From: Bacillota bacterium | Lineage (GTDB): Bacteria; Bacillota; GCA-003054495; Carboxydocellales; JAJZTU01 | Length of the DNA stretch: 55,762 nt | NCBI GenBank assembly: GCA_021848765.1 | Contig: JAJZTU010000001.1 | Coordinates: forward strand, 1 to 55,762 | Direction: 5' to 3' | Shown here: piece after piece, positions 8,827 through 17,424 of the stretch | How the letters are laid out: every line of letters starts with the position of its first letter | Position numbering within the stretch: position 1 is the first letter of the stretch | Notes under the pieces: generated by a model | Seen by the model: the letters and a program-made list of their open reading frames with translations, nothing else | What the model was told of the DNA's origin: nothing | Database searches by the model: none | Program-made: the position numbers and the translations under genes

Positions 8827-10978
8827 TGGCCTTCGCCTCCGCTCTCCCCAGGTCCCAAACCTTCCACCCAGGTATTACTTCAGTTCCGATAACTCCAGCC
8901 AGGATGATATTGTCAAGCTTCCCGTCCAGTTTGTTTAAGCCGTCAATAACCTTCCTGAAGTTAGTAGCGTCCAGATTTTCGATGTTATCAATGGCAAGGA
9001 TCTTAACTTTGGGGTTTGCCCGGTCGATTATTGTAGTCATTAGGGCAATTAATAGGAGCATCTGTTGGCCGGTAGAAAGTGCATCGAAGTTATGCTCATC
9101 ACCATGGCCATTCTTCCAGCCGAACTGGAATATTTCTTTACCGGTTTCCGATTCGGCGCGAAAGAAGAATTCCCGGTCAACGCCCATCAGACTGAGGTTC
9201 GCCTGCACATCCTGTCTAATTGGTTCAAGAATCTCCTTAACCAGCTCTCCCTGGACGCCTTTAGGTCCAAGCGCTTCAGCCAGGTATTTAGCAGCATCTG
9301 CATAGTAGCCGGACTTCTTGCTGTCAATCATGGAGGACCGCAGGTTGGATAGGGTAATCTTGGCCCTTTCCTGCTCCTCTATTTTGACCTTGAGGGTTTT
9401 GATTTGTTCCCTTAAACCGTTTACCCTGATCTGCAGCATATCAACAGGCGCTATGGCTTCCACGGGTTCCTGCTGCAGTTTGAGCAGTTCGTCTTGGTAT
9501 AACTTAAGTTTGTCATCACGCTGAGTTTTGGCATTAGCCATAGCAGTTTTTTGCTGCTCAAGTTGATTAATTTGCCTCCGGGTTTGGTCGTTTTTAAGAG
9601 ATTGTTCGGTCATGCTGGCATGGATGGTTTTAATTTTGTTTCGGAGTCCAGTAACTCGCGGGGCAAGCGTTACGTCCAATTCTTCGCTCATTACTTTGTA
9701 ATAATCTCTGAGTTCGGTCAGTTTAGTGTTGGCGCTGTCTTTCTCACTATTGATATAGTTCATTACCTTAGTGAAGTCTTTTTCGCATCCTATCTTCTTG
9801 CCCGGCAACATATCGCTCAGCAAGCACAGCCCGCCTTGGGTATTAATGGTTTCCGCAATCTTTTCCAAAGCTTTAACGTTGGCCTTTATATCAGCCATTT
9901 GCTGGTATAAATCCTCGCGGCACCTGGTTAATTCGCGCTGCCGATTCTCGGTGACAACTATCTGGCTTTCTATCTGCTGAATGGCATCCTTTGAATCAAC
10001 CTCAGTAATCTGCTTTTGCAAGGCCTTAATCTGCTCATCTATCTCAGTGGAATTATCCGGGATAACTTGATTTTTAAGGGCTTCGATGGTTTTCTGAAGA
10101 CCATCTATTTTAGCCAGCCGCTGCTCAACTAGACGCTTCTTTTCTGTATCCTTGGAAATCTGCTTCTCGACCTCAATCAACTGCTGCTGGAGGAATTCAA
10201 GCTCTGTTTTATTGCTGGAGATATTCCGGTCTGTTTCCTCCAGCTGGTTTTTCAGTTCAGATATCTTTCGGACAGCACCCTGGGCATCTTTCTTCTCACT
10301 CTTCCAGTGGCTCTCCTGAGCCTTGGCCCATTCGAGCATAGACTGAAGCCCCTCCTGCAACCCCAGACTTTCCGGCCATTCTCTCATGGCCTTTTGAATC
10401 AGTTCCGCGGCAACTGCATACTGATCAGGATTGTTTACCTCCAGGTCCATGGTCAGTAGTGATTCTCGGAGGTGCTTCTCTACCTTTTCCCGGTCCCAGG
10501 AGGAGGATTTGACCGGGGACAGTCCGTAGATGAATTCCCTGCGTTTGGAATCTGACAGTTTAAGGAACTCCTGAAAGTCCAGCATTACCGGGAAATCTCC
10601 CATTTCAGCAAGCACTCGGGCTTTCTTGGCCGTGGGGTTCTTCTCCCCTCTGCTCGGGGATACAGTGAGGTCCTGAGCCACAGAGACCTTCATGCTGCCG
10701 TCCTTATCGGTGCTTTCCTTCCTGATGAATGACCTGGTGAAGTGGAAGCCATCTGTCCTTAAGCCAACTGTCATCGTGCCGGCCTGATTAGAGCTGAGCT
10801 TGAAGGTTTCGCTTTCCAATTTGCCTTGGCCGGGGACATAACCCGAAAGGGCTATTCCCAGTGCCTGCAGGCGAGTGGTTTTACCGACACCATTGGGGCC
10901 AAGGATGATATCCTTGCCAGTGAGTTGCTGATTTTCATTCACACCCTTGATGTTCTGCATGATAACCTCACGAATCAT
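8813..10978 (-). CDS. SMC/RecF/SbcC-like ATPase
   Basis: A 721-aa ABC-type ATPase with the two halves of the nucleotide site at its ends: Walker A GPNGVGKTTRLQALG (about 28-42) and a C-terminal signature ALSTGQQMLLLIAL followed by Walker B VKILAIDNIENLD (about 655). Between them lies a long coiled coil (about 215-560) interrupted by a central segment holding two cysteines (about residues 393-405), comparable to a hook or hinge. Overlaps the upstream gene by four bases. Likely acts with UvrD and the 311-aa protein in phage DNA recombination. Confidence 0.88.
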   Translation of the reverse strand: MIREVIMQNIKGVNENQQLTGKDIILGPNGVGKTTRLQALGIALSGYVPGQGKLESETFKLSSNQAGTMTVGLRTDGFHFTRSFIRKESTDKDGSMKVSVAQDLTVSPSRGEKNPTAKKARVLAEMGDFPVMLDFQEFLKLSDSKRREFIYGLSPVKSSSWDREKVEKHLRESLLTMDLEVNNPDQYAVAAELIQKAMREWPESLGLQEGLQSMLEWAKAQESHWKSEKKDAQGAVRKISELKNQLEETDRNISSNKTELEFLQQQLIEVEKQISKDTEKKRLVEQRLAKIDGLQKTIEALKNQVIPDNSTEIDEQIKALQKQITEVDSKDAIQQIESQIVVTENRQRELTRCREDLYQQMADIKANVKALEKIAETINTQGGLCLLSDMLPGKKIGCEKDFTKVMNYINSEKDSANTKLTELRDYYKVMSEELDVTLAPRVTGLRNKIKTIHASMTEQSLKNDQTRRQINQLEQQKTAMANAKTQRDDKLKLYQDELLKLQQEPVEAIAPVDMLQIRVNGLREQIKTLKVKIEEQERAKITLSNLRSSMIDSKKSGYYADAAKYLAEALGPKGVQGELVKEILEPIRQDVQANLSLMGVDREFFFRAESETGKEIFQFGWKNGHGDEHNFDALSTGQQMLLLIALMTTIIDRANPKVKILAIDNIENLDATNFRKVIDGLNKLDGKLDNIILAGVIGTEVIPGWKVWDLGRAEAKANEVA

Positions 10979-11910
10979 AAAACCTCACCGTCCCCTCCGA
11001 AATTCATCTGACCCTGGGGCGCGAAAGTTCCGGCCTCGGTCGTTGGTTCGTTTTCATCATCTTCGACTACCGTTGCAGTGGTTTCGATGATCTCTGCCTC
11101 CTGACCGTTGTAGTTTACGGTTTCGCCTTTTACGGCCTGTTCGGCTATTGAGCCAAGTTCCTCTTTGCTGAACTTATGGGTGTAACCAACAACCGGAACT
11201 ACTGCAATTCGGTTCCCATCTGCACCTTGCGGAATGACGGTGACAGTAGCCAGGGCCGGGTGTTTTCTTAGGGCGTTTCGCTCACAAATCGTCTGAGCCT
11301 TGCGCTCTGCAAAGAGCTTGTTTTGGATATAGGTGTCCATTGCTTTGAGAAACTCCGGGTGACCAACATCGACCCAGATGCCCAACTCATTCTCCAGAGA
11401 GAAAAACATACCGGTTTGCAGGTCTTTCTCCGAGAGCATCGGGCGCATACAGGCCCGGCCCATCATTTTATCTCTCTGAATTTTTTTATACAGGTCCTGA
11501 ATAAAGTACATCCCGATATCATAGAGCAGTGTTGAACTGGTGATTACCAGGTTTCCGATAGGAGTTAAGCCTACTGCAATTTTTTTAACCCAGACCTTTG
11601 AAATAGACCCTGATGCCCTGTCGATTATTGGGTACGGGTTTGACACCACATTGCCATCAGGGAGTTGCAGGGTACTGGGGGTAATTACAGAAACGCCGGC
11701 TATTTTGTTCAGTTCATTATATCCATCAGCCGTTACCCGGCACTTCCCCTGAACCACATACAGTTGGCTTTTCCTTTCTTCCAACCGGACATTTGCTTTG
11801 ACGGCCTGAATCTCACCAAAGGGTGTTTTCTTGACAAACACTTCACTATCACCAAGCTGGACAACCTTATTGGGTTGGGTTTTTGTTACTTCACTATTTG
11901 GTAGGGCCAT
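10975..11910 (-). CDS. Conserved phage protein of the recombination cassette
   Basis: A 311-aa protein I cannot assign with confidence. It has an even alpha/beta pattern up to about residue 250, landmarks CRVTADGYNELNKIAGV, AQTICERNALRKHPAL and VPVVGYTHKF, and a Glu-rich disordered tail ending GQMNFGGDGEVL. It is the first gene of a tightly coupled trio with an SMC-like ATPase and a UvrD helicase, so a single-strand annealing or DNA-binding recombination role is a reasonable inference. It does not show the RecT or Erf motifs I know. Confidence 0.65.
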   Translation of the reverse strand: MALPNSEVTKTQPNKVVQLGDSEVFVKKTPFGEIQAVKANVRLEERKSQLYVVQGKCRVTADGYNELNKIAGVSVITPSTLQLPDGNVVSNPYPIIDRASGSISKVWVKKIAVGLTPIGNLVITSSTLLYDIGMYFIQDLYKKIQRDKMMGRACMRPMLSEKDLQTGMFFSLENELGIWVDVGHPEFLKAMDTYIQNKLFAERKAQTICERNALRKHPALATVTVIPQGADGNRIAVVPVVGYTHKFSKEELGSIAEQAVKGETVNYNGQEAEIIETTATVVEDDENEPTTEAGTFAPQGQMNFGGDGEVL

Positions 11911-11938
11911 AATTTTTTACACCTCACATTTCAATTTT

Positions 11939-12337
11939 TTAAGCAATATCAATCTCAGCGCATCCCTTACCCCGATGCTTGGGTTTAATGCTATAACTAA
12001 CACTTTCTCTGGTAACGACAAACTCTGTCGCTCCATACGCCTTCAGAAGTTCCTCTGCTATGCCTAATCTCTCAGGATTTTTACAGAGGTAGGTTATTTC
12101 TACTCTGGCGTCGGTTACTACCGTCCTTTGCTCTTCGCCGTCAAATAGGTCGTCTAATTTCTGGCAGAACTTCTCGAGCGATAGGTTAGCTATGCTATCT
12201 GCCCAGTTCTCATAAGCGCATTCCGGACAGTAGTTGCGTTCTACCGGGATAACTCCATCACAATTTAGGCAGGTATTCATTCGGCGCAGACTCTCTTGGT
12301 GGAGCGGCCGGGAGAAGTGGTCTAAACATACGCTCAC
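11939..12337 (-). CDS. Zinc-ribbon protein
   Basis: A 132-aa protein starting at GTG 12337, which overlaps the stop of the upstream small gene (GTGA). CLNC (about 23-26) and CPEC (about 37-40) form a zinc ribbon, followed by a compact alpha/beta region. Function unknown. Confidence 0.65.
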   Translation of the reverse strand: MSVCLDHFSRPLHQESLRRMNTCLNCDGVIPVERNYCPECAYENWADSIANLSLEKFCQKLDDLFDGEEQRTVVTDARVEITYLCKNPERLGIAEELLKAYGATEFVVTRESVSYSIKPKHRGKGCAEIDIA

Positions 12338-12507
12338 CGGTCAAACCTCCCTTCCCTCACCTGCCACAACAGCGGTGTCGGGTCGTACACAACCATGCTC
12401 TCTTCAGTGTTCACCGGGATTATGTCGACAATGATGCGCCATTTCCGCTTCAGGAAGGCTGCCAACATCTGCGCGGCCCGGTGATTCATCGGGTAGGTGC
12501 TGCGCAT
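12334..12507 (-). CDS. Small hypothetical protein
   Basis: 57 aa, MRSTYPMNHRAAQMLAAF start, ATG at 12507 directly overlapping the TGA of the upstream gene (TGATG) and its own TGA overlapping the next GTG. The tight chain of overlaps supports it being translated. No recognised domain. Confidence 0.6.
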   Translation of the reverse strand: MRSTYPMNHRAAQMLAAFLKRKWRIIVDIIPVNTEESMVVYDPTPLLWQVREGRFDR

Positions 12508-12629
12508 CAGGCACCCCTCCTTGCCATTTCCTCGGCCTTGGCATCAACCGCAGCCTCTTCCTCTCTGCAGTCGGTACAGATTATCCGTTCGGAGAGTTTT
12601 AGCGGCTCCCCGCATTTCGAGCAGTTCAT
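12507..12629 (-). CDS. Tiny zinc-ribbon protein
   Basis: 40 aa with CSKCGEPL and CTDC, a four-cysteine zinc knuckle followed by an acidic-basic helix. GGAGG lies ten bases before the ATG. Too short for most automatic gene calls. Confidence 0.6.
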   Translation of the reverse strand: MNCSKCGEPLKLSERIICTDCREEEAAVDAKAEEMARRGA

Positions 12630-12712
12630 TTGCTTTTTTGCCTCCAATCTGATAAAATTAACATGAAAAGTTTATACGAGAACTCTTTCGCCTGCCCTTT
12701 GCATAGCGCCAA

Positions 12713-12958
12713 CTAATGCAAGGGGCTTATTCTTTGCCTAACGCTGGTTAAAACCGCCCTTTCTGCATACATGCTATATTTTTGAGCGACACTATCAGCA
12801 TCCGAATTAGTCAAAATAATTAATTCTGCCACAAATTCTGGCGCGGGAAGGAGCTTGGCTTCCTGACGCTGTATAGTGTTTCTGTGGTAGCCGGATATTC
12901 GCGCAAACCCTTCCTGAGATAAACCCTTTTCCTCTCTGATGGATTTCATAAAGCTCAC
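12713..12958 (-). CDS. HTH (XRE-like) regulator
   Basis: 81 aa from GTG 12958, preceded at eight bases by GGGGG. The N-terminal half is a helix-turn-helix (MKSIREEKGLSQEGFARISG, YHRNTIQRQE). It is a small DNA-binding protein of the early operon, possibly a Cro-like or antirepressor-like regulator. Confidence 0.65.
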   Translation of the reverse strand: MSFMKSIREEKGLSQEGFARISGYHRNTIQRQEAKLLPAPEFVAELIILTNSDADSVAQKYSMYAERAVLTSVRQRISPLH

Positions 12959-13037
12959 ATTTTTCACCCCCTTGCACCTGATCATGGTGCTGACAGATTA
13001 TGGCCATTTGCTGTACACTACTCTTGAGCGAAACTAC

Positions 13038-13211
13038 TCACCCCTCCTTGACTACCTTCTTGAGCACTTCCCGCCAACAATTTGCGCATGATATGAGTGC
13101 GCAGTCCGACACCGGCAACTCTCCTCCAGGGCAACAATTGCCCCCGAACATCCTCCCTATGATTGATTCAATCATCTTCTCATGGCTGTAGTTTTTCTGC
13201 CAAGCTTCCAA
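13038..13211 (-). CDS. Small Cys-rich phage protein
   Basis: 57 aa from TTG 13211, chosen because GGAGGGG lies eight bases upstream. Ends in SCANCWREVLKKVVKEG. This resembles CKDCWKEALLWAME of the next upstream gene, so the two are likely paralogs. Function unknown. Confidence 0.5.
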   Translation of the reverse strand: MEAWQKNYSHEKMIESIIGRMFGGNCCPGGELPVSDCALISCANCWREVLKKVVKEG

Positions 13212-13252
13212 CTTCTTCACCCCTCCTTCCTTTCCCGGCCCCGCTTCCGGGC

Positions 13253-13438
13253 TTATCCCGCCTTCTCCACCACCGCCTCCATCGCCCACAACAGGGCCTC
13301 CTTCCAGCAGTCTTTGCAGGCATCCTCCCGTTCACAGTGCCTTCGGTCATACTCCAGACCAAAATCCAGGGGACAGTAGTTATCCAGCATCTGATTGCCT
13401 TCGATTAGGAGGTTTGCCAACTGCTCTTTGGGTAGCAT
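13253..13438 (-). CDS. Small Cys-rich phage protein
   Basis: 61 aa with cysteines at HCEREDACKDCWKE, a probable zinc site. GGAGG precedes the ATG. Paralog-like to the gene downstream. No known function. Confidence 0.55.
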   Translation of the reverse strand: MLPKEQLANLLIEGNQMLDNYCPLDFGLEYDRRHCEREDACKDCWKEALLWAMEAVVEKAG

Positions 13439-13598
13439 AGGGGGCCTCCTTTCGGTTCAAAACCACCTCACCCGAAACCATTTTTGCTAAACTGGTAAAC
13501 CATCTCTCCCTGAGCTTCTCCAGCTTTTCTGGAGGCACGTTATCTCTGGTGTAGGTAACGCCGGTTTCTTTGTCGTAGAAGTAAGCTGTAACCGCCAT
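13380..13598 (-). CDS. Hypothetical protein
   Basis: 72 aa, start MAVTAYFYDKETGVTYTRDN at ATG 13598, which overlaps the preceding stop (TGATG). The 3' end overlaps the next gene by 59 bases in another frame. An N-terminal beta hairpin and a helical middle are suggested. Function unknown. Confidence 0.55.
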   Translation of the reverse strand: MAVTAYFYDKETGVTYTRDNVPPEKLEKLRERWFTSLAKMVSGEVVLNRKEAPYATQRAVGKPPNRRQSDAG

Positions 13599-13852
13599 CA
13601 GGAATCCCCCTTCTCTCTCAGCATCTTGGCTATTACCGGTATTGAACACTGGCCTTCCTCTGCGTCCCAAATCGCGCAGCGGTCGCGCATGCACTCCTGC
13701 GGAATATGCTCTACCGTGTCCCTTCCGCTTCGCCAGACGAAAGGCGTTAGGAAGGGACACTTCCTGCCCTCTTTGCGGACTCTTATGGCCAGTTCATCTG
13801 AGATTTCCATGAACATTTTGGGGAGAATTTTTCTGCGCCATTTGAAGAACAA
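13598..13852 (-). CDS. Cys-rich hypothetical protein
   Basis: 84 aa from TTG 13852 with GGAGG upstream. Three to four cysteines (KCPF, ECMRDRCAIW, QCSIP) suggest a metal site. It sits early in the leftward operon, just after the Cro-like gene. Confidence 0.55.
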   Translation of the reverse strand: MFFKWRRKILPKMFMEISDELAIRVRKEGRKCPFLTPFVWRSGRDTVEHIPQECMRDRCAIWDAEEGQCSIPVIAKMLREKGDS

Positions 13853-13867
13853 TAGAATCACCTCCCT

Positions 13868-14119
13868 CTAGCTAGCCTGGGACTTTGGGTCTTGATGACT
13901 TTTGTCAGCACTGTCAATAAAAAAAATATCATCAAATCCCACTTTGAGCGCCTCGCAAATATCCTTGGCTACTTTTGGGCCTGGGTTTCTTTCGCCATTA
14001 GCTATTTGGTTAGCATACGGCTCGGATATGCCAATAGCTCTTCCAAAACCTCTTTGCGAATAACCGTTTTTTATTAGCAGTTCCTGAAATCTCGGAACAT
14101 CTTTGAGGCGAATTTTCAT
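13868..14119 (-). CDS. Cro-like HTH regulator
   Basis: 83 aa from ATG 14119 (GAGG upstream). A full XRE helix-turn-helix: LLIKNGYSQRGFGRAIGISE then ANQIANGERNPGPKVAKDIC. First gene of the leftward early operon, facing the repressor gene across a 141-base switch region. Likely the Cro counterpart that commits to lytic growth. Confidence 0.8.
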   Translation of the reverse strand: MKIRLKDVPRFQELLIKNGYSQRGFGRAIGISEPYANQIANGERNPGPKVAKDICEALKVGFDDIFFIDSADKSHQDPKSQAS

Positions 14120-14162
14120 CTCTAAACACCTCGCTTTCTTTTGTAATCTGACTACTGTAATC

Positions 14163-14191
14163 ATATTAGCATGTTTATCTGACTTTTGCAA
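14163..14191 (-). promoter_or_regulatory. Leftward early promoter with repeated operator motif
   Basis: On the minus strand TTGCAA (14191-14186), a 17-base spacer and TAATAT (14168-14163) form a good sigma-A promoter for the Cro-like operon. AGTCAGAT occurs twice, once in the spacer and once about 27 bases downstream. TGTAATC occurs at 14142 and 14156 and again next to the repressor start (TGATTACA on the plus strand). These repeats are candidate operators. Confidence 0.7.
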
Positions 14192-14234
14192 GCGCTTTTT
14201 TAGCAAAATAATATCTATTTTTTTATCTCTCGGC

Positions 14235-14240
14235 TATAAT
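14235..14240 (+). promoter_or_regulatory. Repressor promoter -10 box
   Basis: TATAAT lies about 20 bases before the repressor start region. The -35 region is T-rich and not a good consensus, so this promoter is probably weak or activated, as is common for repressor-maintenance promoters. Confidence 0.5.
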
Positions 14241-14260
14241 GGTTTTAGGGGTGATTACAA

Positions 14261-14659
14261 ATGCAAGCCAGAGAATTTGGCGAATTCCTTCGTGCCCTAC
14301 GAAAAGAAAAGGGATTGACTATACGGCAAATTGAAACATACACAGGTGTATCTAATTCATATCTATCGCTTGTGGAGAATGGCAAGCGGGGTATCCCTTC
14401 GCCAGATATCCTAAAACAGCTTGCCCCTGCCCTAAAAGTAACCTATGAATTTTTAATGGAAAAAGCAGGATATATAGAACAAGAAGACCCGAAACCACCA
14501 ACGACCATGGACCCCAAAGACTTGGAGGGCCTCATCAGGATGCGATTCGCTAACTCAAAAGTACCAAGGAGAATAAAGGAACACCAACTGCAGTCAATAA
14601 TCAACTCCATCAAATCATTGGAGGAAATGGAAAAAGAAGAGTTTGGAGATGAGGATTAA
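14261..14659 (+). CDS. Phage repressor, ImmR/cI-type XRE regulator
   Basis: 132 aa. N-terminal HTH (FLRALRKEKGLTIRQIETYT, GVSNSYLSLVENGKRG), then a helical C-terminal part without a LexA/cI protease domain. It is followed directly by an ImmA-type metalloprotease, the arrangement known from ICEBs1 and many Firmicutes phages, where the protease cleaves the repressor. It probably keeps the prophage silent by binding the divergent switch. Confidence 0.85.
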   Translation: MQAREFGEFLRALRKEKGLTIRQIETYTGVSNSYLSLVENGKRGIPSPDILKQLAPALKVTYEFLMEKAGYIEQEDPKPPTTMDPKDLEGLIRMRFANSKVPRRIKEHQLQSIINSIKSLEEMEKEEFGDED

Positions 14660-14690
14660 AAAACTACCTACCCGAAAGGGCGGTAGTTTT
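14660..14690 (+). terminator. Hairpin after repressor gene
   Basis: AAAACTACC (14660-14668) pairs with GGTAGTTTT (14682-14690), with an inner CCC-GAAA-GGG. It follows the repressor stop immediately. Partial termination would set the ratio of repressor to ImmA and integrase. Confidence 0.65.
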
Positions 14691-14739
14691 CGACATTTAA
14701 AAGGTTTTTTCGACATCATTCGTGAAGGAGTGACCCAAT

Positions 14740-15402
14740 GTGACAAGCAAAGCGGAGATTCAGAGCAGGGTTTTTCTTCAGGCTAGAAATATAACCAAGT
14801 ACCCCTTGGACTTAGAGGAAGTAGTTAAAACCTTACAAATGTCGAAACATGTCAAAATTATCTACGATTACACTCTTGATGATGAGATTGATGCATATCT
14901 TTATGAGTCAAAAAGACGGCTTTATATTGTCGTCAATGGCCACCGTCCACCCGAACGACAGCGATTTACTATTGCGCACGAAATAGGGCACCTTTATATT
15001 GGACACGAGCCGGTACGCATAAATGGGTGGGACATGCATGAGGATTACCAGGAAGATGAAGCAAATGATTTTGCTGCTGGGCTTCTTATGCCAGCCTCTA
15101 GGGTATACACTTTAGCCGAACATCACCGTAATGTGTTGCAACTCCTGGAGGTTGTAAAAAAATACTTTGATGTATCCCTGGCAGCAGCAGCAAAGCGCAT
15201 CACTAACCTGGATATTTTTCGAGGCGCAATCTTATTAAAGGACAGGGCTGGGCAAAATACATACTTCAATTACCGCACTTCAGATTTTTATGATGATAAT
15301 GAATATCGGTTTTATCATGAGAAAAAATTGCCCGGGAATAAACTGTTGCATGTACTGGTAGCAGAAACCTACAGACATGTAGTCAGGTGGGAGATAGGGT
15401 AG
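14740..15402 (+). CDS. immA: ImmA/IrrE-type metalloprotease
   Basis: 220 aa from GTG 14740, with GAAGGAG upstream. The zinc-peptidase motif is HEIGHLYIGH (about 80-89), with EDEANDFAAGLLMP downstream supplying the third ligand region. Family members cleave ImmR-type repressors on DNA damage or cell signals; the same role here is inferred from the adjacent repressor gene. Confidence 0.88.
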   Translation: MTSKAEIQSRVFLQARNITKYPLDLEEVVKTLQMSKHVKIIYDYTLDDEIDAYLYESKRRLYIVVNGHRPPERQRFTIAHEIGHLYIGHEPVRINGWDMHEDYQEDEANDFAAGLLMPASRVYTLAEHHRNVLQLLEVVKKYFDVSLAAAAKRITNLDIFRGAILLKDRAGQNTYFNYRTSDFYDDNEYRFYHEKKLPGNKLLHVLVAETYRHVVRWEIG

Positions 15403-15627
15403 AAACCGGAGGTTCAATTAGACGCAAAAAAAATTAACGAAGAGGTCGGATCCCCTTTACCAGTTTTTTTAGCTCCAAGTGGACTTAAACCCTTTATATC
15501 AAAGGAGTTGCTAGAAGGATCCCTCACCCCTGTTGAATATCAAGATGGAAAGCGAATTACAAAAGGTTTTTTCGCCCACTGTGGCGAATTCTTTTTCATA
15601 TTTTGGACAAGCATAATTAAGAGGTGA
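15403..15627 (+). pseudogene. In-frame open stretch after the immA stop
   Basis: Directly after the TAG of immA the same frame stays open for 74 codons and reads like protein (NEEVGSPLPVFLAPSGLKPF, ...TKGFFAHCGEFFFIFW), ending at TGA 15627. It has no ATG, GTG or well-placed TTG near its beginning although GGAGG is present at about 15409. It is either the lost C-terminal end of a longer gene or a small gene whose start is damaged. Confidence 0.4.
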
Positions 15628-15631
15628 TAGC

Positions 15632-17086
15632 ATGAGAGGATTTGGCTACATTCGGGTTTCAACTGAAGAACAGGCGCAAGATGACCGCTATAGCATTTCA
15701 ACCCAAACTAATAAAATTAAATCTCACTTCAAAAAAAACGGCATCGTGCTGGTTGATACATTCATAGATGACGTAAGCGGGAAGGGTACTGCAAAGAGGG
15801 ATGAGTTTCAGGAGATGCTCAAAAGGTTGGATGAGGTGGATTTAGTCGCAGTTACCGAAGTTGACCGCTATGCAAGAAACATGCTTGATAGCCTTAATAC
15901 CGTTGACCAAATCATAAAACGAGGGAAATCTTTTATTGCCATAGAGGATAACCTGGAAATAACAGCGACCTCATCAGAGAATGATGAACTAAATTTTCAT
16001 GTTAAATCTATGTTTGCCCACTATTTCAGCAAACAACTTGCCAGGAAAGTAAAAAATAATATGCTTGAAAAAGCCTCCAAGGGGGGTTATAACACCAAGG
16101 CCCCTTTGGGTTATAACCTGGCAGAGAAAAAACTGGTTGTGAATGAAAATGAAGCAACAATAGTTAAAAAGATATTCGACTATTACCTTCAGAATATGGG
16201 CATACGAGCCATAGCCGAGGAGTTAAACCGATTAGGCTATAGGTCAAAACCTACCAAGAATTTTCCCGCCGGAGCCCCGTTTCAAGCTTTCCCTGTTCGT
16301 AAAATATTAAAAAACCGGGTGTACATCGGCATAACCTCTTGGGGAGGGATAATAAAAAAAGATACTCATGAGCCAATTATTTCCGAAGAACTATTCAATG
16401 AGGTCCAAAAACGAATAGAAAGAAAAGGTGAAATGGGTGGTCGTGCGCAATCCAGCGATTTTCTTCTTTCTGGAATTCTAAAATGTGGCCATTGTGGGCA
16501 ATCTATGGTTGGTAATAAAAACAAGGGCAGGTACTCCAAAACAAAGGATCGGGCGCCTATTTACCGCCGGTATATCTGCAACAACTACCAGAAAAATGGT
16601 GGGTGCAGCTTTGTTTGGGGTCATTGCGCCGATGTAGAAAAAACAGTATTAGATTATATTGAATCGGAAGTACCAAGAGAGGAGGCCTCTAAGTATTTGA
16701 ATCAAACCCCTATGGCCTTCGACCCGGAAAAACTAAAAAAAGAGCGCGACAGCATTAGACACGCTCTTGAAGAAGAAATGCCTACCAGATATGACAGACA
16801 AATTCAGTTATATGAAAAAGGCAGAATCGATGATGAAAAATTAGACATAGCTTTTAGTCGGCTAAAAAAAGAAGAGGAGGATCTGAAGAAAAAACTCCAG
16901 GAGTTGGAGAGTAAATTAACTCTTACCCCTGAAGCATTAGAGGAAATGCGCAAAGCTCGTTTAGCTACTTTTTATTCGGTTTTCGATAAAGACGACATTG
17001 CCCAACGAAAGGCATGGGTTCAAAACAATATCAAGGAAATCCGCTATTTTGATATAGATACTATTGAGGTTATATCGTATATTTAG
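15632..17086 (+). CDS. int: Large serine integrase
   Basis: 484 aa. Resolvase catalytic domain at residues 1-150 with the nucleophile in YIRVSTEEQ (Ser10) and AVTEVDRYARN. Recombinase domain with GYNTKAPLGY and GIRAIAEELNRLGYRS. Zinc ribbon CGHCG with CNNYQKNGGC (about 285-325). A coiled coil at about 375-430, the feature that controls directionality in this family. It would integrate the phage by attP x attB recombination. A fitting attP lies four bases past the stop. Confidence 0.95.
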   Translation: MRGFGYIRVSTEEQAQDDRYSISTQTNKIKSHFKKNGIVLVDTFIDDVSGKGTAKRDEFQEMLKRLDEVDLVAVTEVDRYARNMLDSLNTVDQIIKRGKSFIAIEDNLEITATSSENDELNFHVKSMFAHYFSKQLARKVKNNMLEKASKGGYNTKAPLGYNLAEKKLVVNENEATIVKKIFDYYLQNMGIRAIAEELNRLGYRSKPTKNFPAGAPFQAFPVRKILKNRVYIGITSWGGIIKKDTHEPIISEELFNEVQKRIERKGEMGGRAQSSDFLLSGILKCGHCGQSMVGNKNKGRYSKTKDRAPIYRRYICNNYQKNGGCSFVWGHCADVEKTVLDYIESEVPREEASKYLNQTPMAFDPEKLKKERDSIRHALEEEMPTRYDRQIQLYEKGRIDDEKLDIAFSRLKKEEEDLKKKLQELESKLTLTPEALEEMRKARLATFYSVFDKDDIAQRKAWVQNNIKEIRYFDIDTIEVISYI

Positions 17087-17089
17087 GCA

Positions 17090-17135
17090 TTTCTATTGTG
17101 ATATCTTTGGTAGCCCTATGATTCCACAATAGAAA
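17090..17135 (+). other. attP: Candidate attP site
   Basis: A 46-bp imperfect palindrome starts four bases after the integrase stop. The outer arms TTTCTATTGTG (17090-17100) and CACAATAGAAA (17125-17135) are perfect inverted repeats, and 17 of 23 position pairs match around a centre at 17112/17113 (AG). Length, symmetry and position match known attP sites of large serine integrases. There is no T-run after it, which argues against a terminator. Confidence 0.65.
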
Positions 17136-17424
17136 CCCATTTTCTAATCACTCCTCACGGGCAATTATAGCGCAATTATTGGCTGTGTGCAATGTTTAGG
17201 AGTTGATTTCGGAGGCGGCCCACTGGTCGTCTTTTAGCATTTCCTGAGTCCTTTTTGATCTGCTTCGCTCCGGCCCCCCATCATCTCCCCTAACCCTTCT
17301 TAATTTTGGTTGAATTTGTTGATAAATTTGCACATGGACAAATTAAATGAGTCGTTTCTAGTTTCTGGAACGTATATATAAACGAATGGATAAGGAGAAG
17401 CCAACGAATGAGCAAGCGAACGGA
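17136..17424. other. Gene-free stretch between integrase/attP and the transfer-like module
   Basis: I see no convincing gene in these 289 bases. They hold an AT-rich part with the near repeats GCAATTATAG/GCAATTATTG (17160-17180) and AAATTTG motifs (about 17310-17340). Near 17370-17405 the motif AACGAATG occurs twice. It may include the 3' end signals of the minus-strand operon. Confidence 0.4.

Noticed and set aside
8703..9305. 200-codon plus-strand frame across the UvrD and SMC-like genes
   Set aside because: Complement of two well-supported genes; sequence is Ser/Arg-rich without protein-like pattern.
17090..17135. Reading the inverted repeat after the integrase as a terminator
   Set aside because: The 24-base loop is long, no T-run follows, and the symmetry extends into the loop as expected of attP.
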